From Clostridioides mangenotii TR (lineage in GTDB: Bacteria > Bacillota > Clostridia > Peptostreptococcales > Peptostreptococcaceae): a stretch of 64,000 bases of DNA. Made by a program: the position numbers and the translations under genes. Location: NCBI RefSeq assembly GCF_000498755.1, contig NZ_AXUS01000001.1:1-64000 (forward strand). Reading direction: 5' to 3'. The notes under the pieces are model-generated. The model ran no database searches and had not been told where the DNA came from. It was given only the letters and a program-made list of their open reading frames with translations. Positions 8,577-16,540 of the stretch are shown here, piece by piece; within the stretch, counting starts at the first letter, position 1, and every line of letters starts with the position of its first letter.

Positions 8577-10697
8577 TTATACAATTAAGTTGTAAATTTG
8601 TGTAGTTAAGAAACAAACTGTAAAGGCAATTGCTGTAGGAAGTAAAAAGCCTACTAGCGTCCATTTATTGCTTTTAGTTTCCTTTCTTATAGTAAGTAGA
8701 GTAGTAGCACATGGCCAGTGCAACAAACTAAACAACATTACATTTAAAGCTGTTAAGTAAGTCCAACCATTATCCAATAAAACCTTTCCTAGTGCATCAA
8801 AAGAATCTAATTCTATCATAGATCCAGTAGCTAAATAGCACATCATAAGTATAGGTATTACTATTTCATTTGCAGGAAAACCAAGTATAAAAGCAAGTAG
8901 AATAAAACCATCCAATCCGATAAGCTTAGCAATTGGATCTAAAAATGAACCGATATGAGATAGTACACTTATGTCACCTACATATAAATTAGCTAGAATC
9001 CAAGTTATTACACCAGCTGGAATTGCAACTATGACAGCTCTTCCAAGAACAAATATAGTTCTATCGATAATAGACGTATAAATAATTCTACCTACTTTGG
9101 GAACTCTGTAAGGAGGGAGCTCCAGCGTAAATGTAGAGGGTACACCTTTTAATAAGGTTTTTGATAAAGTATAAGAGACTAAAAGTGTCGTTATTACCCC
9201 TAATATCATAATACCAGTTACTGAAAGCGCTGTAATAACACTTGAAGTAAATGAGTTGGTTACGACCGAGCTGAAAAATATTGTTGAAATAGCTATCAAA
9301 GTTGGGAACCTTCCATTACAAGGTACAAAGTTATTTGTAAGGATTGCAATAAGCCTTTCCCTCGGGGAGTCAATAATTCTACATCCAATAACCCCTGCTG
9401 CATTACATCCAAAACCCATGCACATAGTTAGGCACTGTTTTCCGTGTGCGCAAGCTTTTTTAAATAAATGGTCTAAATTGAATGCAACTCTAGGTAGGTA
9501 TCCCAAATCCTCTAGCAATGTAAATATAGGGAAGAATATAGCCATTGGAGGAAGCATTACAGATACAACCCATGCTAAAGTTCTATAAAGCCCTTGTACA
9601 AGCATATTATTTAACCACTCTGGTGCATTTAAACTAGACAGTACAACAGATAGATTAGGTTCCACACTAAACAGTACATTTGCAAGAAACTTAGACGGAT
9701 AGTTTGATCCTTGTATAGTAACCCAAAGTATAGCTCCGAGAAGCAATAACATTATTGGAAGCCCGAACATTTTTGATGTAAGAATTCTGTCGACTTTTTC
9801 TTCTTTATCAAAAAGATCACCTTTACTGTTTGAACTTACTTGCTGACTTAGTTTTTGTGCATAATCATAGTTGATTCTAGTAAATTCATCCCTGATAAAT
9901 TGCTTGTCTAAATCATCTGGGATCATTTCTTTTATCTTATTGATACTATCGATAGTATCTTTAGTCAGATAATTATTCATAGATTCAAATATACTTTCAT
10001 CTTGGTCGATTAATCTAAGACTTAGCCATCTAGAATTAATATCTGGAATAATTTGCTTTATCTCTGGTTCAATTAAATTTACTATTTCTTCTATTTTTTC
10101 ATTATAATATATAGTTTTAACACTCTTAGAAGAGGTACTTGAGGATATTGTATCTATACTCATAAGCAATTCGTTCATACATTCTCCATTTCTAGCTGCA
10201 GTTAAAACAACTGGAATTCCTAGTTCTTCTCCTAATAAATCCTTGTCTATAACAATCCCTTTTTTTCTGGCCTCATCTACAAGATTTATACATAAAATCA
10301 CTTTATCTGTCAGTTCCATTACTTGAAACAGTAAATTTAAATTTCTTTCGAGACATGTTGCATCGCAGACGACTACGACAGCATCTGGGTTACCAAAACA
10401 TATAAAATCTCTTGCAACAATTTCCTCTTGAGAAAGTGCAAAAAGCGAGTAAGTTCCTGGCAAATCAACTAAAATAAAGTCATTGTCATTATATTTGAAA
10501 CTTCCTCTAGCCGTTGCAACAGTTTTTCCAGGCCAGTTGCCGGTATGCTGTTTTAGCCCAGTTAAGTAATTGAACACAGTACTTTTTCCAGTATTGGGAT
10601 TACCCGCCAAAGCAACCATAGTCTCACTATCTTTTTTTTCGATATTAAACATATCTTTTAAAGAATTGATCTTTGTTGAGCTATGTGTCAAACCCAT
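8577..10697 (-). CDS. feoB: Ferrous iron transport protein B
   Basis: Inner-membrane Fe2+ importer. The N-terminal G domain shows the P-loop AGNPNTGKST (G1, residues 31-40), DLPGTYSL (G3) and the NLVDE guanine-specificity region (G4). A helical guanine-dissociation-inhibitor-like region follows, then from about residue 310 two gate repeats with conserved Cys (MCMGFGCNAAGVIGC, and LHWPCATTL near the C-terminus). The length, 706 residues, is normal. AGGAGGATTAATT precedes the ATG. It lies 25 bases downstream of feoA in the same operon. No Fur-type box stands out in the upstream region by eye. Confidence 0.96.
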   Translation of the reverse strand: MGLTHSSTKINSLKDMFNIEKKDSETMVALAGNPNTGKSTVFNYLTGLKQHTGNWPGKTVATARGSFKYNDNDFILVDLPGTYSLFALSQEEIVARDFICFGNPDAVVVVCDATCLERNLNLLFQVMELTDKVILCINLVDEARKKGIVIDKDLLGEELGIPVVLTAARNGECMNELLMSIDTISSSTSSKSVKTIYYNEKIEEIVNLIEPEIKQIIPDINSRWLSLRLIDQDESIFESMNNYLTKDTIDSINKIKEMIPDDLDKQFIRDEFTRINYDYAQKLSQQVSSNSKGDLFDKEEKVDRILTSKMFGLPIMLLLLGAILWVTIQGSNYPSKFLANVLFSVEPNLSVVLSSLNAPEWLNNMLVQGLYRTLAWVVSVMLPPMAIFFPIFTLLEDLGYLPRVAFNLDHLFKKACAHGKQCLTMCMGFGCNAAGVIGCRIIDSPRERLIAILTNNFVPCNGRFPTLIAISTIFFSSVVTNSFTSSVITALSVTGIMILGVITTLLVSYTLSKTLLKGVPSTFTLELPPYRVPKVGRIIYTSIIDRTIFVLGRAVIVAIPAGVITWILANLYVGDISVLSHIGSFLDPIAKLIGLDGFILLAFILGFPANEIVIPILMMCYLATGSMIELDSFDALGKVLLDNGWTYLTALNVMLFSLLHWPCATTLLTIRKETKSNKWTLVGFLLPTAIAFTVCFLTTQIYNLIV

Positions 10698-10722
10698 TTA
10701 ATTAATCCTCCTGTTGATGTAT

Positions 10723-10950
10723 TTATTTATTAGAGACCAAAATAAGATTACTTTCTTCTTTTCTTAGAGCAATTTTTGTTCCTCTTACTTTATAAACAGT
10801 TAAATTGTTCTTTGGTCCTTTTCTAATAACATCTATAGAAGCTCCCCTAGTTAATCCTAAAGCGAGCATTCTTTCTCTTAAATTACCGCTTGATAGAAGG
10901 GTCTCAACTTTTACTGTGTTGCTTTCCTTAATATCGCTGAGTTTTTGCAC
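10723..10950 (-). CDS. feoA: Ferrous iron transport protein A
   Basis: Small cytosolic SH3-like protein (75 residues) that works with FeoB. It has the family pattern LSDIKESNTVKV ... LRERMLALGLTRGASIDVIRKGPKNNLTVYKVRGTKIALRKEESNLILV. The start codon is GTG, set by AAGGAGGTG 5-6 bases before it on the minus strand. A minus-strand TTGACA at 11020-11025 could be its -35 element, with a suboptimal 15-base spacer to TAAAAT. First gene of the feoAB operon, divergent from tyrS. Confidence 0.93.
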   Translation of the reverse strand: MQKLSDIKESNTVKVETLLSSGNLRERMLALGLTRGASIDVIRKGPKNNLTVYKVRGTKIALRKEESNLILVSNK

Positions 10951-11181
10951 AGTGACACCTCCTTAAAATATTTAAATTTAGATTGAGTTGATCGTTCTAT
11001 TTTAAACTATGTATATCTGTGTCAATTCGTTACGGCTTTTGATAAAAGAATATAATAAATACTTTGTAAATCTAACTAGATTATTTTTTGTATTTAAGTA
11101 GATTAAAATATAAAAAATAAAGTGAAAATGCATGAAAGGTGAGAATATAATCTGAATATTTGTTTATAATATAGAAAAAGG

Positions 11182-11210
11182 TTGACAATTTAAAGAAATC
11201 CTAATATATT
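11182..11210 (+). promoter_or_regulatory. Promoter of the tyrS T-box transcript
   Basis: TTGACA (11182-11187) and TATATT (11205-11210) with a 17-base spacer, just upstream of the T-box leader. Confidence 0.75.
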
Positions 11211-11240
11211 ATAATTAATATATAAAAGCATAAAGCTATG

Positions 11241-11497
11241 ATAGGAAGAAGTAGAATTAAAATTGGTTTTTCAGAGAGTCCCAATTTGCTGAAATGGGAT
11301 AGATTGATTTAATTTGAATACATCCTAGAGCAGTATCTCTGAAATAACAGTAGGAGTATATCGTTTAGTACGCGTTACAGTACTTGAGTATGTCTTTTTG
11401 AATACTTATTGAGGCTAGTGCTGAAAGGCATTGGTGAAATTAGGTGGTAACACGTGAGTAATACTCTCGTCCTTTTATAGGATGAGAGTTTTTTATA
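11241..11497 (+). ncRNA. Tyrosine T-box leader (riboregulator)
   Basis: tRNA-sensing leader of tyrS. Stem I landmarks are visible (GAAGAAGTAGAA near the start, the AG-bulge region CAGAGAGTC). The likely specifier codon is TAC (Tyr) at 11319-11321 inside TTTGAATACATCC. The T-box sequence AGGTGGTAACACG at 11442-11454 is the conserved antiterminator bulge that pairs with the uncharged tRNA CCA end. A competing terminator (arms 11463-11472 and 11480-11489, then T6) follows. Uncharged tRNA-Tyr should allow read-through into tyrS. Confidence 0.93.
11463..11495 (+). terminator. T-box attenuator terminator
   Basis: Stem ACTCTCGTCC / GGATGAGAGT followed by T6; its 5' arm overlaps the antiterminator region. 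Confidence 0.88.
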
Positions 11498-11536
11498 TTT
11501 AAAACGAAAATTATACAAGATTAAAGGAGGATTTAT

Positions 11537-12742
11537 ATGAATAATTTAGATGACAAAATGAAAATAATCATGAAGGGTGTAGACGATTTAATAGATGAAA
11601 AAGACCTTAAGGAAAAGCTAATTAAATCCGAAAAGGAAGGGAAACCCCTTGTAGTAAAGTTGGGTCTAGATCCAAGTGCCCCAGATATACACTTAGGTCA
11701 CACGGTGGTTTTAAGAAAGATGAGACAACTTCAGGATTTAGGGCACCAGATAGTAATAATAATAGGTGATTTCACAGGTAAAATTGGCGACCCTACTGGA
11801 AAATCTAAAGCGAGAAAAGCTTTAACGACAGAACAAGTACTTGCGAATGCAAAGACTTACGAAGAACAAATATTTAAAGTTTTAGATAAAGAAAGAACGA
11901 TAGTTAGATTTAATAGTGAATGGCTGGCTAAATTAAACTTTGAAGATGTAATAAATCTTGCAGCTACAATAACAGTTGCTAGAATGTTAGAAAGAGAAGA
12001 CTTCAAAAAGAGATACGAAGGACAAATGCCTATTTCAGTTCACGAATTTTTCTACCCTCTAATGCAGGCATACGATTCAATAGCTATAAAAGCTGATATA
12101 GAGTTAGGTGGAACAGACCAAAGATTCAACCTACTTATGGGAAGATCATTACAAAAAGAGTTTGATATGGAGTCTCAAATCGTTATAATGATGCCTCTAC
12201 TAGAAGGTTTAGACGGTGTAGAGAAGATGAGCAAGAGTTTAGGAAACTACATTGGAATAGATGAAGAAGCTGGTTTAATGTACCAAAAATCAATGGAAAT
12301 ACCTGATGAACTTATAATAAAATACTACAATTTAGTTACTGACGTTCATCCTGATGAAGTAGAAAAGATTAAGTCACATTTGGATAACGATGAAGTAAAC
12401 CCAAGGGATATAAAGATGAGACTTGCGAAAGAAATAGTTACTTTATACCATGGAGAAGAAGCCGCTAATCAAGCTGAAGATAGATTTAAGAGCGTATTCC
12501 AGAAAGGACAAATACCTTCAGATATATTAACTGTAGAAGTTGCAAAAGAAGGGCTTGATATCGCTGCTGTTGTAGTTGAAAATGGTTTGGTTCAAAGTAA
12601 GAGTGAAGTTAGAAGGCTTGTAAACCAAGGCGGAGTTAAGATAAATGGAGAAAAAGCGACTGATCTTAACAATATACCTGATGAAGCTGAACTTGTTATA
12701 CAAATAGGTAAGAAAAAATTTATAAAATTAGTTCTTAATTAA
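11537..12742 (+). CDS. tyrS: Tyrosyl-tRNA synthetase
   Basis: Class I aminoacyl-tRNA synthetase that charges tRNA-Tyr. The Rossmann catalytic domain carries the HIGH-type motif PDIHLGHT (about residues 50-55) and the KMSKS motif VEKMSKSLGN (about residue 230). The C-terminal S4 RNA-binding domain is seen as LVQSKSEVRRLVNQGGVKING. At 401 residues it belongs to the TyrZ-like/short bacterial type. AAAGGAGGA precedes the ATG. Expression is governed by the T-box leader directly upstream. No terminator with a T run is obvious after the stop; a large inverted repeat begins at 12760 instead. Confidence 0.96.
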   Translation: MNNLDDKMKIIMKGVDDLIDEKDLKEKLIKSEKEGKPLVVKLGLDPSAPDIHLGHTVVLRKMRQLQDLGHQIVIIIGDFTGKIGDPTGKSKARKALTTEQVLANAKTYEEQIFKVLDKERTIVRFNSEWLAKLNFEDVINLAATITVARMLEREDFKKRYEGQMPISVHEFFYPLMQAYDSIAIKADIELGGTDQRFNLLMGRSLQKEFDMESQIVIMMPLLEGLDGVEKMSKSLGNYIGIDEEAGLMYQKSMEIPDELIIKYYNLVTDVHPDEVEKIKSHLDNDEVNPRDIKMRLAKEIVTLYHGEEAANQAEDRFKSVFQKGQIPSDILTVEVAKEGLDIAAVVVENGLVQSKSEVRRLVNQGGVKINGEKATDLNNIPDEAELVIQIGKKKFIKLVLN

Positions 12743-12759
12743 TAGCTGCTATGCATTAT

Positions 12760-12825
12760 CGATTGTCGGTATTACTACATTGTGAAAATCAGATAAGATT
12801 TTGAGTGTTGTGGGACCGACAATCG
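12760..12825. repeat. Inverted repeat with inner hairpin downstream of tyrS
   Basis: Perfect 11-bp arms CGATTGTCGGT (12760-12770) and ACCGACAATCG (12815-12825) enclose a second hairpin, AAAATC-AGATAA-GATTTT (12785-12802). No T tract follows. The rest of the gap to 13047 is AT-rich and holds a small CACAACA hairpin near 12949 and a weak hairpin ending in GGGGTTTT near 13012. Function unknown. Confidence 0.5.
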
Positions 12826-13047
12826 GCAAACGGCGCTGGTAGCCCAATTCTTTTACTTTTTTTAAAAAATATTTTCTAAAGGTGTTTACAAAAATCAATT
12901 AATATATTAATGTATTATTATAGACAAATATTCATAAAAAATTCGCCACAACACATTTTTGTTGTGCAACGATGCTTATAGAAAAACTCTCTGCATTTTT
13001 TAGGGGGTTTTAATTTTTGCAAAAAAACGATAAAGGAGGTAGTCTAT

Positions 13048-13980
13048 ATGAAAAAATATTATGGTGAATTAGGATTAATAATAGTATCTATTGTATGGGG
13101 AGGCGGGTATGTAGCCACTCAGTTTGCGCTAGATGGTGGACTCACACCACTTCAAATTATAACTATGAGATTCTTCCTAGCAGCGGTATTTATAAATGTA
13201 ATATTCTTTAAACACATTAAAGCTAACATAGATAAGAAGGCTTTAAAATCTGGAATCATGTTAGGTACATTTTTATTTGTGGCATTTATACTACAAACGA
13301 TAGGTCTTATGCACACGACACCATCTAAAAATGCGTTTATTACATCGGCAAATGTTGTAATAGTACCATTTATCGGACTTTTAATTTACAGAAGAAAACT
13401 TGATAAGTTTGGTGTAATAAGCAGTTTTATTGCATTAGTAGGAATAGGAATACTTTCATTAGATTCAGACTTTAGTATTAACTACGGAGATATGCTTACT
13501 TTATTATGTGCATTTGGGTTTGCTTTTCACATCTTCTTTACTAGTGAATTTGTAAAAAACAGCAGCCCTATAGTTCTAACTGCTATTCAATTTACAGTGG
13601 CATTTGTGCTTTCTGCAATTGTTCAGGTAGGTTCAGGACAGTGGGGATTTGTTGCAGAGCCAAAAGGATACTTGGGAATATTTTTCCTAGCAGTATTTAG
13701 TACTAGTATTTGTTTCTTTTTACAGACAGTTTGCCAGAAGGTAGTGGATGGAACAAAAGCAGCTATTATATTATCAACTGAAGCAGTATTTGGTACTATT
13801 TTTTCGGTTATAGTACTACACGAGCTACTTACGGCTAAATTAATAGCAGGAAGTATACTAATATTTGTAGCTATAATTACAGCTGAGACTAAGTTAGGAT
13901 TCCTAAAAAGAAAAGATAGAAAAGATAGAAAAGATATTGAAGAAATGGAAGAAGAAGGACCAATCGAAGTTGCCAAATAA
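13048..13980 (+). CDS. EamA/DMT-family transporter
   Basis: Integral membrane protein of the drug/metabolite transporter superfamily. Two EamA repeats (residues 5-140 and 150-285) supply ten predicted membrane segments, with the typical WGGGYVATQFALDGG opening and the GTKAAIILSTEAVFGTIFSV segment in the second repeat. The cytosolic tail (KRKDRKDRKDIEEMEEEGP) is highly charged and contains a small internal repeat. AAAGGAGGT lies before the ATG. The substrate cannot be read from sequence; relatives export amino acids or metabolites. It stands alone between tyrS and rubrerythrin. Confidence 0.88.
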   Translation: MKKYYGELGLIIVSIVWGGGYVATQFALDGGLTPLQIITMRFFLAAVFINVIFFKHIKANIDKKALKSGIMLGTFLFVAFILQTIGLMHTTPSKNAFITSANVVIVPFIGLLIYRRKLDKFGVISSFIALVGIGILSLDSDFSINYGDMLTLLCAFGFAFHIFFTSEFVKNSSPIVLTAIQFTVAFVLSAIVQVGSGQWGFVAEPKGYLGIFFLAVFSTSICFFLQTVCQKVVDGTKAAIILSTEAVFGTIFSVIVLHELLTAKLIAGSILIFVAIITAETKLGFLKRKDRKDRKDIEEMEEEGPIEVAK

Positions 13981-14000
13981 TCCATTTTATACTAAAATTA

Positions 14001-14064
14001 ATCTAGGGTAATAATTAAAAAATTTAAATTTTTATGTTTAATATAATTCATCTAGGGTATTAAT
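14001..14064. repeat. Direct repeat pair upstream of rubrerythrin
   Basis: ATCTAGGGTAATAAT at 14001-14015 and ATCTAGGGTATTAAT at 14050-14064 (14 of 15 identical, 49 bases start to start) lie 70-130 bases before the rubrerythrin start. The placement fits a regulator operator pair. It is not an obvious PerR box. Confidence 0.45.
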
Positions 14065-14131
14065 AATGATGTAGCAATATTTATTAAAATAAAAATTTAA
14101 ATGAAAAATTAATCTTAGGAGGAAATTAAAC

Positions 14132-14677
14132 ATGAAAAAATGGGTTTGTACAGTATGTGGATATATACACGAAGGGGAAACTGCTCCAGAGCAATGTCCA
14201 GTATGTAAAGTAGGAGCTGATAAGTTCGAAGAAATGAAAGGTGAAATGGTTTGGGCTGACGAGCACAGAATAGGTGTAGCTCAAGGTGTTGACGAAGAAA
14301 TAGTAGAAGGATTAAGAGCTAACTTTACAGGAGAATGTACAGAAGTTGGTATGTACTTAGCTATGAGTAGACAAGCTGATAGAGAAGGACATCCAGAAGT
14401 AGCTGAAGCTTACAAGAGAATAGCTTTCGAAGAAGCTGAGCATGCTGCAAAATTTGCTGAGTTATTAGGAGAAGTTGTTGTAGCTGACACTAAAGAAAAC
14501 TTAAGAGTTAGAGTTGACGCTGAGTACGGTGCAACTGATGGAAAATTAAAATTAGCTAAGAGAGCTAAAGAATTAGGACTAGATGCTATACATGATACAG
14601 TTCATGAAATGTGTAAAGATGAAGCTAGACATGGTAAAGCATTTTTAGGATTATTAAACAGATACTTCAAAAACTAA
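14132..14677 (+). CDS. rbr: Reverse rubrerythrin (peroxide/oxygen detoxification)
   Basis: NADH-linked peroxidase of anaerobes that reduces H2O2, and O2 in some species, to water. The domain order is reversed from classical rubrerythrin. A rubredoxin [Fe(SCys)4] domain comes first (residues 1-33, [23 protein letters not shown]). A ferritin-like diiron four-helix domain follows ([44 protein letters not shown]), supplying the Glu and ExxH ligands. The length, 181 residues, matches clostridial reverse rubrerythrins. AGGAGG lies 8 bases before the ATG. Codon use looks like that of highly expressed genes. Electrons probably come from an NADH:rubredoxin reductase such as the one fused in the protein at 55441. 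Confidence 0.94.
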   Translation: MKKWVCTVCGYIHEGETAPEQCPVCKVGADKFEEMKGEMVWADEHRIGVAQGVDEEIVEGLRANFTGECTEVGMYLAMSRQADREGHPEVAEAYKRIAFEEAEHAAKFAELLGEVVVADTKENLRVRVDAEYGATDGKLKLAKRAKELGLDAIHDTVHEMCKDEARHGKAFLGLLNRYFKN

Positions 14678-14721
14678 GAATAAATAAGCATTATCAATGT
14701 TTTAAATAAAAAATATAACGA

Positions 14722-14772
14722 AAAAATAGCCACCGATTTGCCACCAAAAGGTATAAGTCGGTGGCTATTTTA
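14722..14772. terminator. Strong bidirectional terminator at left edge of accessory island
   Basis: AAAATAGCCACCGATT (14722-14737) pairs with AAGTCGGTGGCTATTTT (14755-14771), with A and T tracts on both sides. It serves rubrerythrin (plus) and the integrase remnant (minus). A related CACCGATTT...AAGTCGGTGG hairpin recurs at 16542-16570. Confidence 0.82.
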
Positions 14773-14958
14773 TTTTATATACATTTCATACACATCAATT
14801 GCATTTCTTTGCGAATCTTCAGAGGAGTGCGCATATGTGTCTAGAGTAATTTTAATATTAGCATGCCCAAATCTTTTATGTATCTCTTTTGGATTTATAG
14901 CACTATTTATTTTGTTATTAAACTCAATATCTTCTCATGTTCATGCACAAATTTAAAA
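14770..14958 (-). pseudogene. C-terminal remnant of a tyrosine recombinase (integrase)
   Basis: Reading the minus strand gives NPKEIHKRFGHANIKITLD followed by TYAHSSEDSQRNAIDVYEMYIK and a stop at 14770-14772. This is the C-terminal end of a phage/ICE-type tyrosine recombinase: the LGH-like motif (here FGH) and the catalytic Tyr in TLDTYAH are both present. The catalytic Arg and Lys boxes that should lie upstream are absent, and the reading frame breaks near 14945. Only about 55 residues remain, so it cannot be active. It marks the edge of a former mobile element. Confidence 0.75.
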
Positions 14959-15016
14959 TTCAGTACTTAAGTAGAATTAGAAATTAAACCAGTACAAAAT
15001 ATAAAAAATGAAATTG

Positions 15017-15050
15017 TTGACAAGGACACAATATTTCGATATAATATTGT
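15017..15050 (+). promoter_or_regulatory. Consensus promoter and operator of the MarR gene
   Basis: TTGACA (15017-15022), 17-base spacer, TATAAT (15040-15045): an ideal sigma-A promoter. An 8-bp inverted repeat ACAATATT (15028-15035) / AATATTGT (15043-15050) overlaps the -10 box, as expected for autorepression. The left arm belongs to the motif GGACACAATATT (15024-15035) shared with the next promoter. Confidence 0.8.
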
Positions 15051-15085
15051 TAATTTAATGAACCAACGAAGTAGGAGGACAGATC

Positions 15086-15574
15086 ATGAACAAAGAAGAA
15101 CAGGTCATGATGGGTTTTTGGAACGCATTTAATAAAATTATTTGGCTTAATAGTATCAAGTTGAAAGTAAGTCTTAATGGTTATAATCCTTCTGAAATAC
15201 ATTGCATTGAATACATTGGGAGAAATATAGATTATAACGTGATAAAACTTGCAGATTCTTTATATATGACAAGAAGTGCCATAAGTAAATTAACCAAGAA
15301 GCTCATGAAAAAAGGGCTTATTGAAAGCTACCAGAAGCCGGATAACAGAAAAGAAATCTATTTTAGGCTTACTGAAAAAGGGGTAGCAATTAATAAAATC
15401 CATGAGGAACTTCACAAAGAGTACCAAGAACGGGATAAACCTGTATTTGAGCAGGTAACTAAGGAACAGTTTGAAGTTATGATTAGCTTCGCGGAAAAGT
15501 ATAATAGGCATTTGGATACAGAAATAGAAAAACTGGGGGTAGATCTTAAGTCTGGATATTTTGATAAATTATAA
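15086..15574 (+). CDS. MarR-family transcriptional regulator
   Basis: Winged-helix regulator of 162 residues. The central region LADSLYMTRSAISKLTKKLMKKGLIESYQKPDNRKEIYFRLTEKG (residues 53-97) is the recognition helix plus the wing with the conserved D-x-R. The flanking helices give the dimer. AGGAGGACAGATC precedes the ATG. It probably represses its own promoter and the flavoredoxin-like gene 180 bases downstream, because both promoters carry a GGACnCAATAwT motif. The inducer is unknown. It lies inside a small accessory island. Confidence 0.9.
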   Translation: MNKEEQVMMGFWNAFNKIIWLNSIKLKVSLNGYNPSEIHCIEYIGRNIDYNVIKLADSLYMTRSAISKLTKKLMKKGLIESYQKPDNRKEIYFRLTEKGVAINKIHEELHKEYQERDKPVFEQVTKEQFEVMISFAEKYNRHLDTEIEKLGVDLKSGYFDKL

Positions 15575-15628
15575 ATATACCAAGGCTCCATAAATAGTAT
15601 AAATTTTTATAATAAAATTAAACTTCGG

Positions 15629-15662
15629 GCAGCCCATTCTAAATAGAATTGGGCTGCATTTT
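15629..15662 (+). terminator. Terminator after the MarR gene
   Basis: GCAGCCCA-TTCTA / TAGAATTGGGCTGC stem followed by ATTTT; it separates the regulator from its neighbour. Confidence 0.75.
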
Positions 15663-15677
15663 AATGTCGTAATTTTG

Positions 15678-15732
15678 TTGACACGGACTCAATAATATGT
15701 TACGGTATTATTGAGTCCGAGGACGCAATAAT
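15678..15732 (+). promoter_or_regulatory. Promoter with 13-bp palindromic operator for the flavoredoxin gene
   Basis: TTGACA at 15678-15683, then after 17 bases a weak -10 TACGGT (15701-15706). A perfect 13-bp inverted repeat CGGACTCAATAAT (15684-15696) / ATTATTGAGTCCG (15707-15719) fills the core promoter, and a third copy of the half site, GGACGCAATAAT, follows at 15721-15732. The half site matches the one at 15024. Confidence 0.75.
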
Positions 15733-15756
15733 ATAACCGTGAGAGGAGCAGCTAAA

Positions 15757-16302
15757 ATGAATTTTGAACAACTATTCAAGCAAATTTCTCCGGCAGAGAT
15801 ATGTGACAATGTATTTACAACGGTAGGCACATTCACCGGAAAAGAATTTTACGTTATTACCGCAGGAAAGGAAGCACATTATAATTCCATGATAGGAAGT
15901 GGCGGCGGTTTGGGGATTTTTTTCAAAAAGCCCGCGACTTGGAGCATTCTTCGATCAGACCGTTATACGCTCGAAATGATTGAAAAAGAGCAAACATATA
16001 CGCTTTCTTACTTCCCGAATGAGTATAAAGAGCGTGTACTTTTTTTGGGAGACAAATCAGGAAGAGATAGTGAAAAAATGAAAGAAGTTAAATTGACAGG
16101 CGTTCAAACTCCTACCGGCAATATGTCTTTCAAAGAAGCACGGCTGATTATTGAATGTAAATTACAGGTACTCACTACTGTCAGCCCCAATGATATTTGC
16201 GCGCAAGAAGCGAAAGACTTCGTAAGCGAAGAATACAAAGAAGAAAGTCAGTATCGCAAAATAGCATTTGGGGAAATCACCCACGTCTGGGTAAAGAAAT
16301 GA
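15757..16302 (+). CDS. Flavin reductase/flavoredoxin-like FMN-binding protein
   Basis: A 181-residue protein of the flavin-reductase-like (split-barrel FMN-binding) fold. It has the N-terminal strand pattern TTVGTFTGKEFYVITAGKEAHYNSMIGSGGGLGIFFKKPATWSILR and the later LSYFPNEYKERVLFLG. Relatives bind FMN and pass electrons to or from small substrates; the partner here is unknown. The start is the ATG at 15757 with GAGAGGAG before it; a GTG at 15739 lies upstream of that site. GC content and codons (GGCGGCGGT, CCCGCG) are visibly richer than the surroundings, which suggests horizontal transfer. It is controlled by a palindromic operator and probably by the adjacent MarR protein. Confidence 0.8.
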   Translation: MNFEQLFKQISPAEICDNVFTTVGTFTGKEFYVITAGKEAHYNSMIGSGGGLGIFFKKPATWSILRSDRYTLEMIEKEQTYTLSYFPNEYKERVLFLGDKSGRDSEKMKEVKLTGVQTPTGNMSFKEARLIIECKLQVLTTVSPNDICAQEAKDFVSEEYKEESQYRKIAFGEITHVWVKK

Positions 16303-16324
16303 GAATGGGCTTGGCACAACATAA

Positions 16325-16480
16325 AAGAACAAACAACTTAAAGGAAACGAAAACGCTATATGGATAGAACATACCTTAGTTGCTACAGTTGAGTATATAC
16401 CTAATGATAGAGGGGCATTAAGACAAGCAGTTTTAAAGGGTATTAGAGAAGATAAATCACCTACAAAGTGTATATTATAA
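16325..16480 (+). pseudogene. C-terminal remnant of an ATP-dependent DNA ligase
   Basis: An open stretch with no start codon. It reads NENAIWIEHTLVATVEYIPN followed by DRGALRQAVLKGIREDKSPTKCIL and a stop. It matches the end of the OB-fold domain of LigD-like and phage ATP-dependent ligases (pattern VEY...G.LRqp.lKGiReDK.P). The catalytic Lys domain is missing. It is a fragment left by deletion, lying between the flavoredoxin gene and a terminator. Confidence 0.6.
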
Positions 16481-16518
16481 AAAAGTAGACCTGGAATTAG
16501 TCCAGGTCTACTTTTTTA
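16478..16518 (+). terminator. Terminator after the ligase remnant
   Basis: AAAAGTAGACCTGGA / TCCAGGTCTACTTTT stem (16481-16495 and 16501-16515) followed by further T. Confidence 0.88.
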
Positions 16519-16540
16519 TTATACATGAGATGTATATTTG

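Noticed and set aside
11020-11025. Promoter or Fur box upstream of feoA
   Set aside because: A -35 TTGACA is present, but the spacer to the best -10 is only 15 bases and no Fur-like palindrome is visible, so it is mentioned only under feoA.
14738-14956. Plus-strand frame of 72 residues after rubrerythrin
   Set aside because: It begins inside the terminator stem, and the opposite strand gives a clear recombinase C-terminus.
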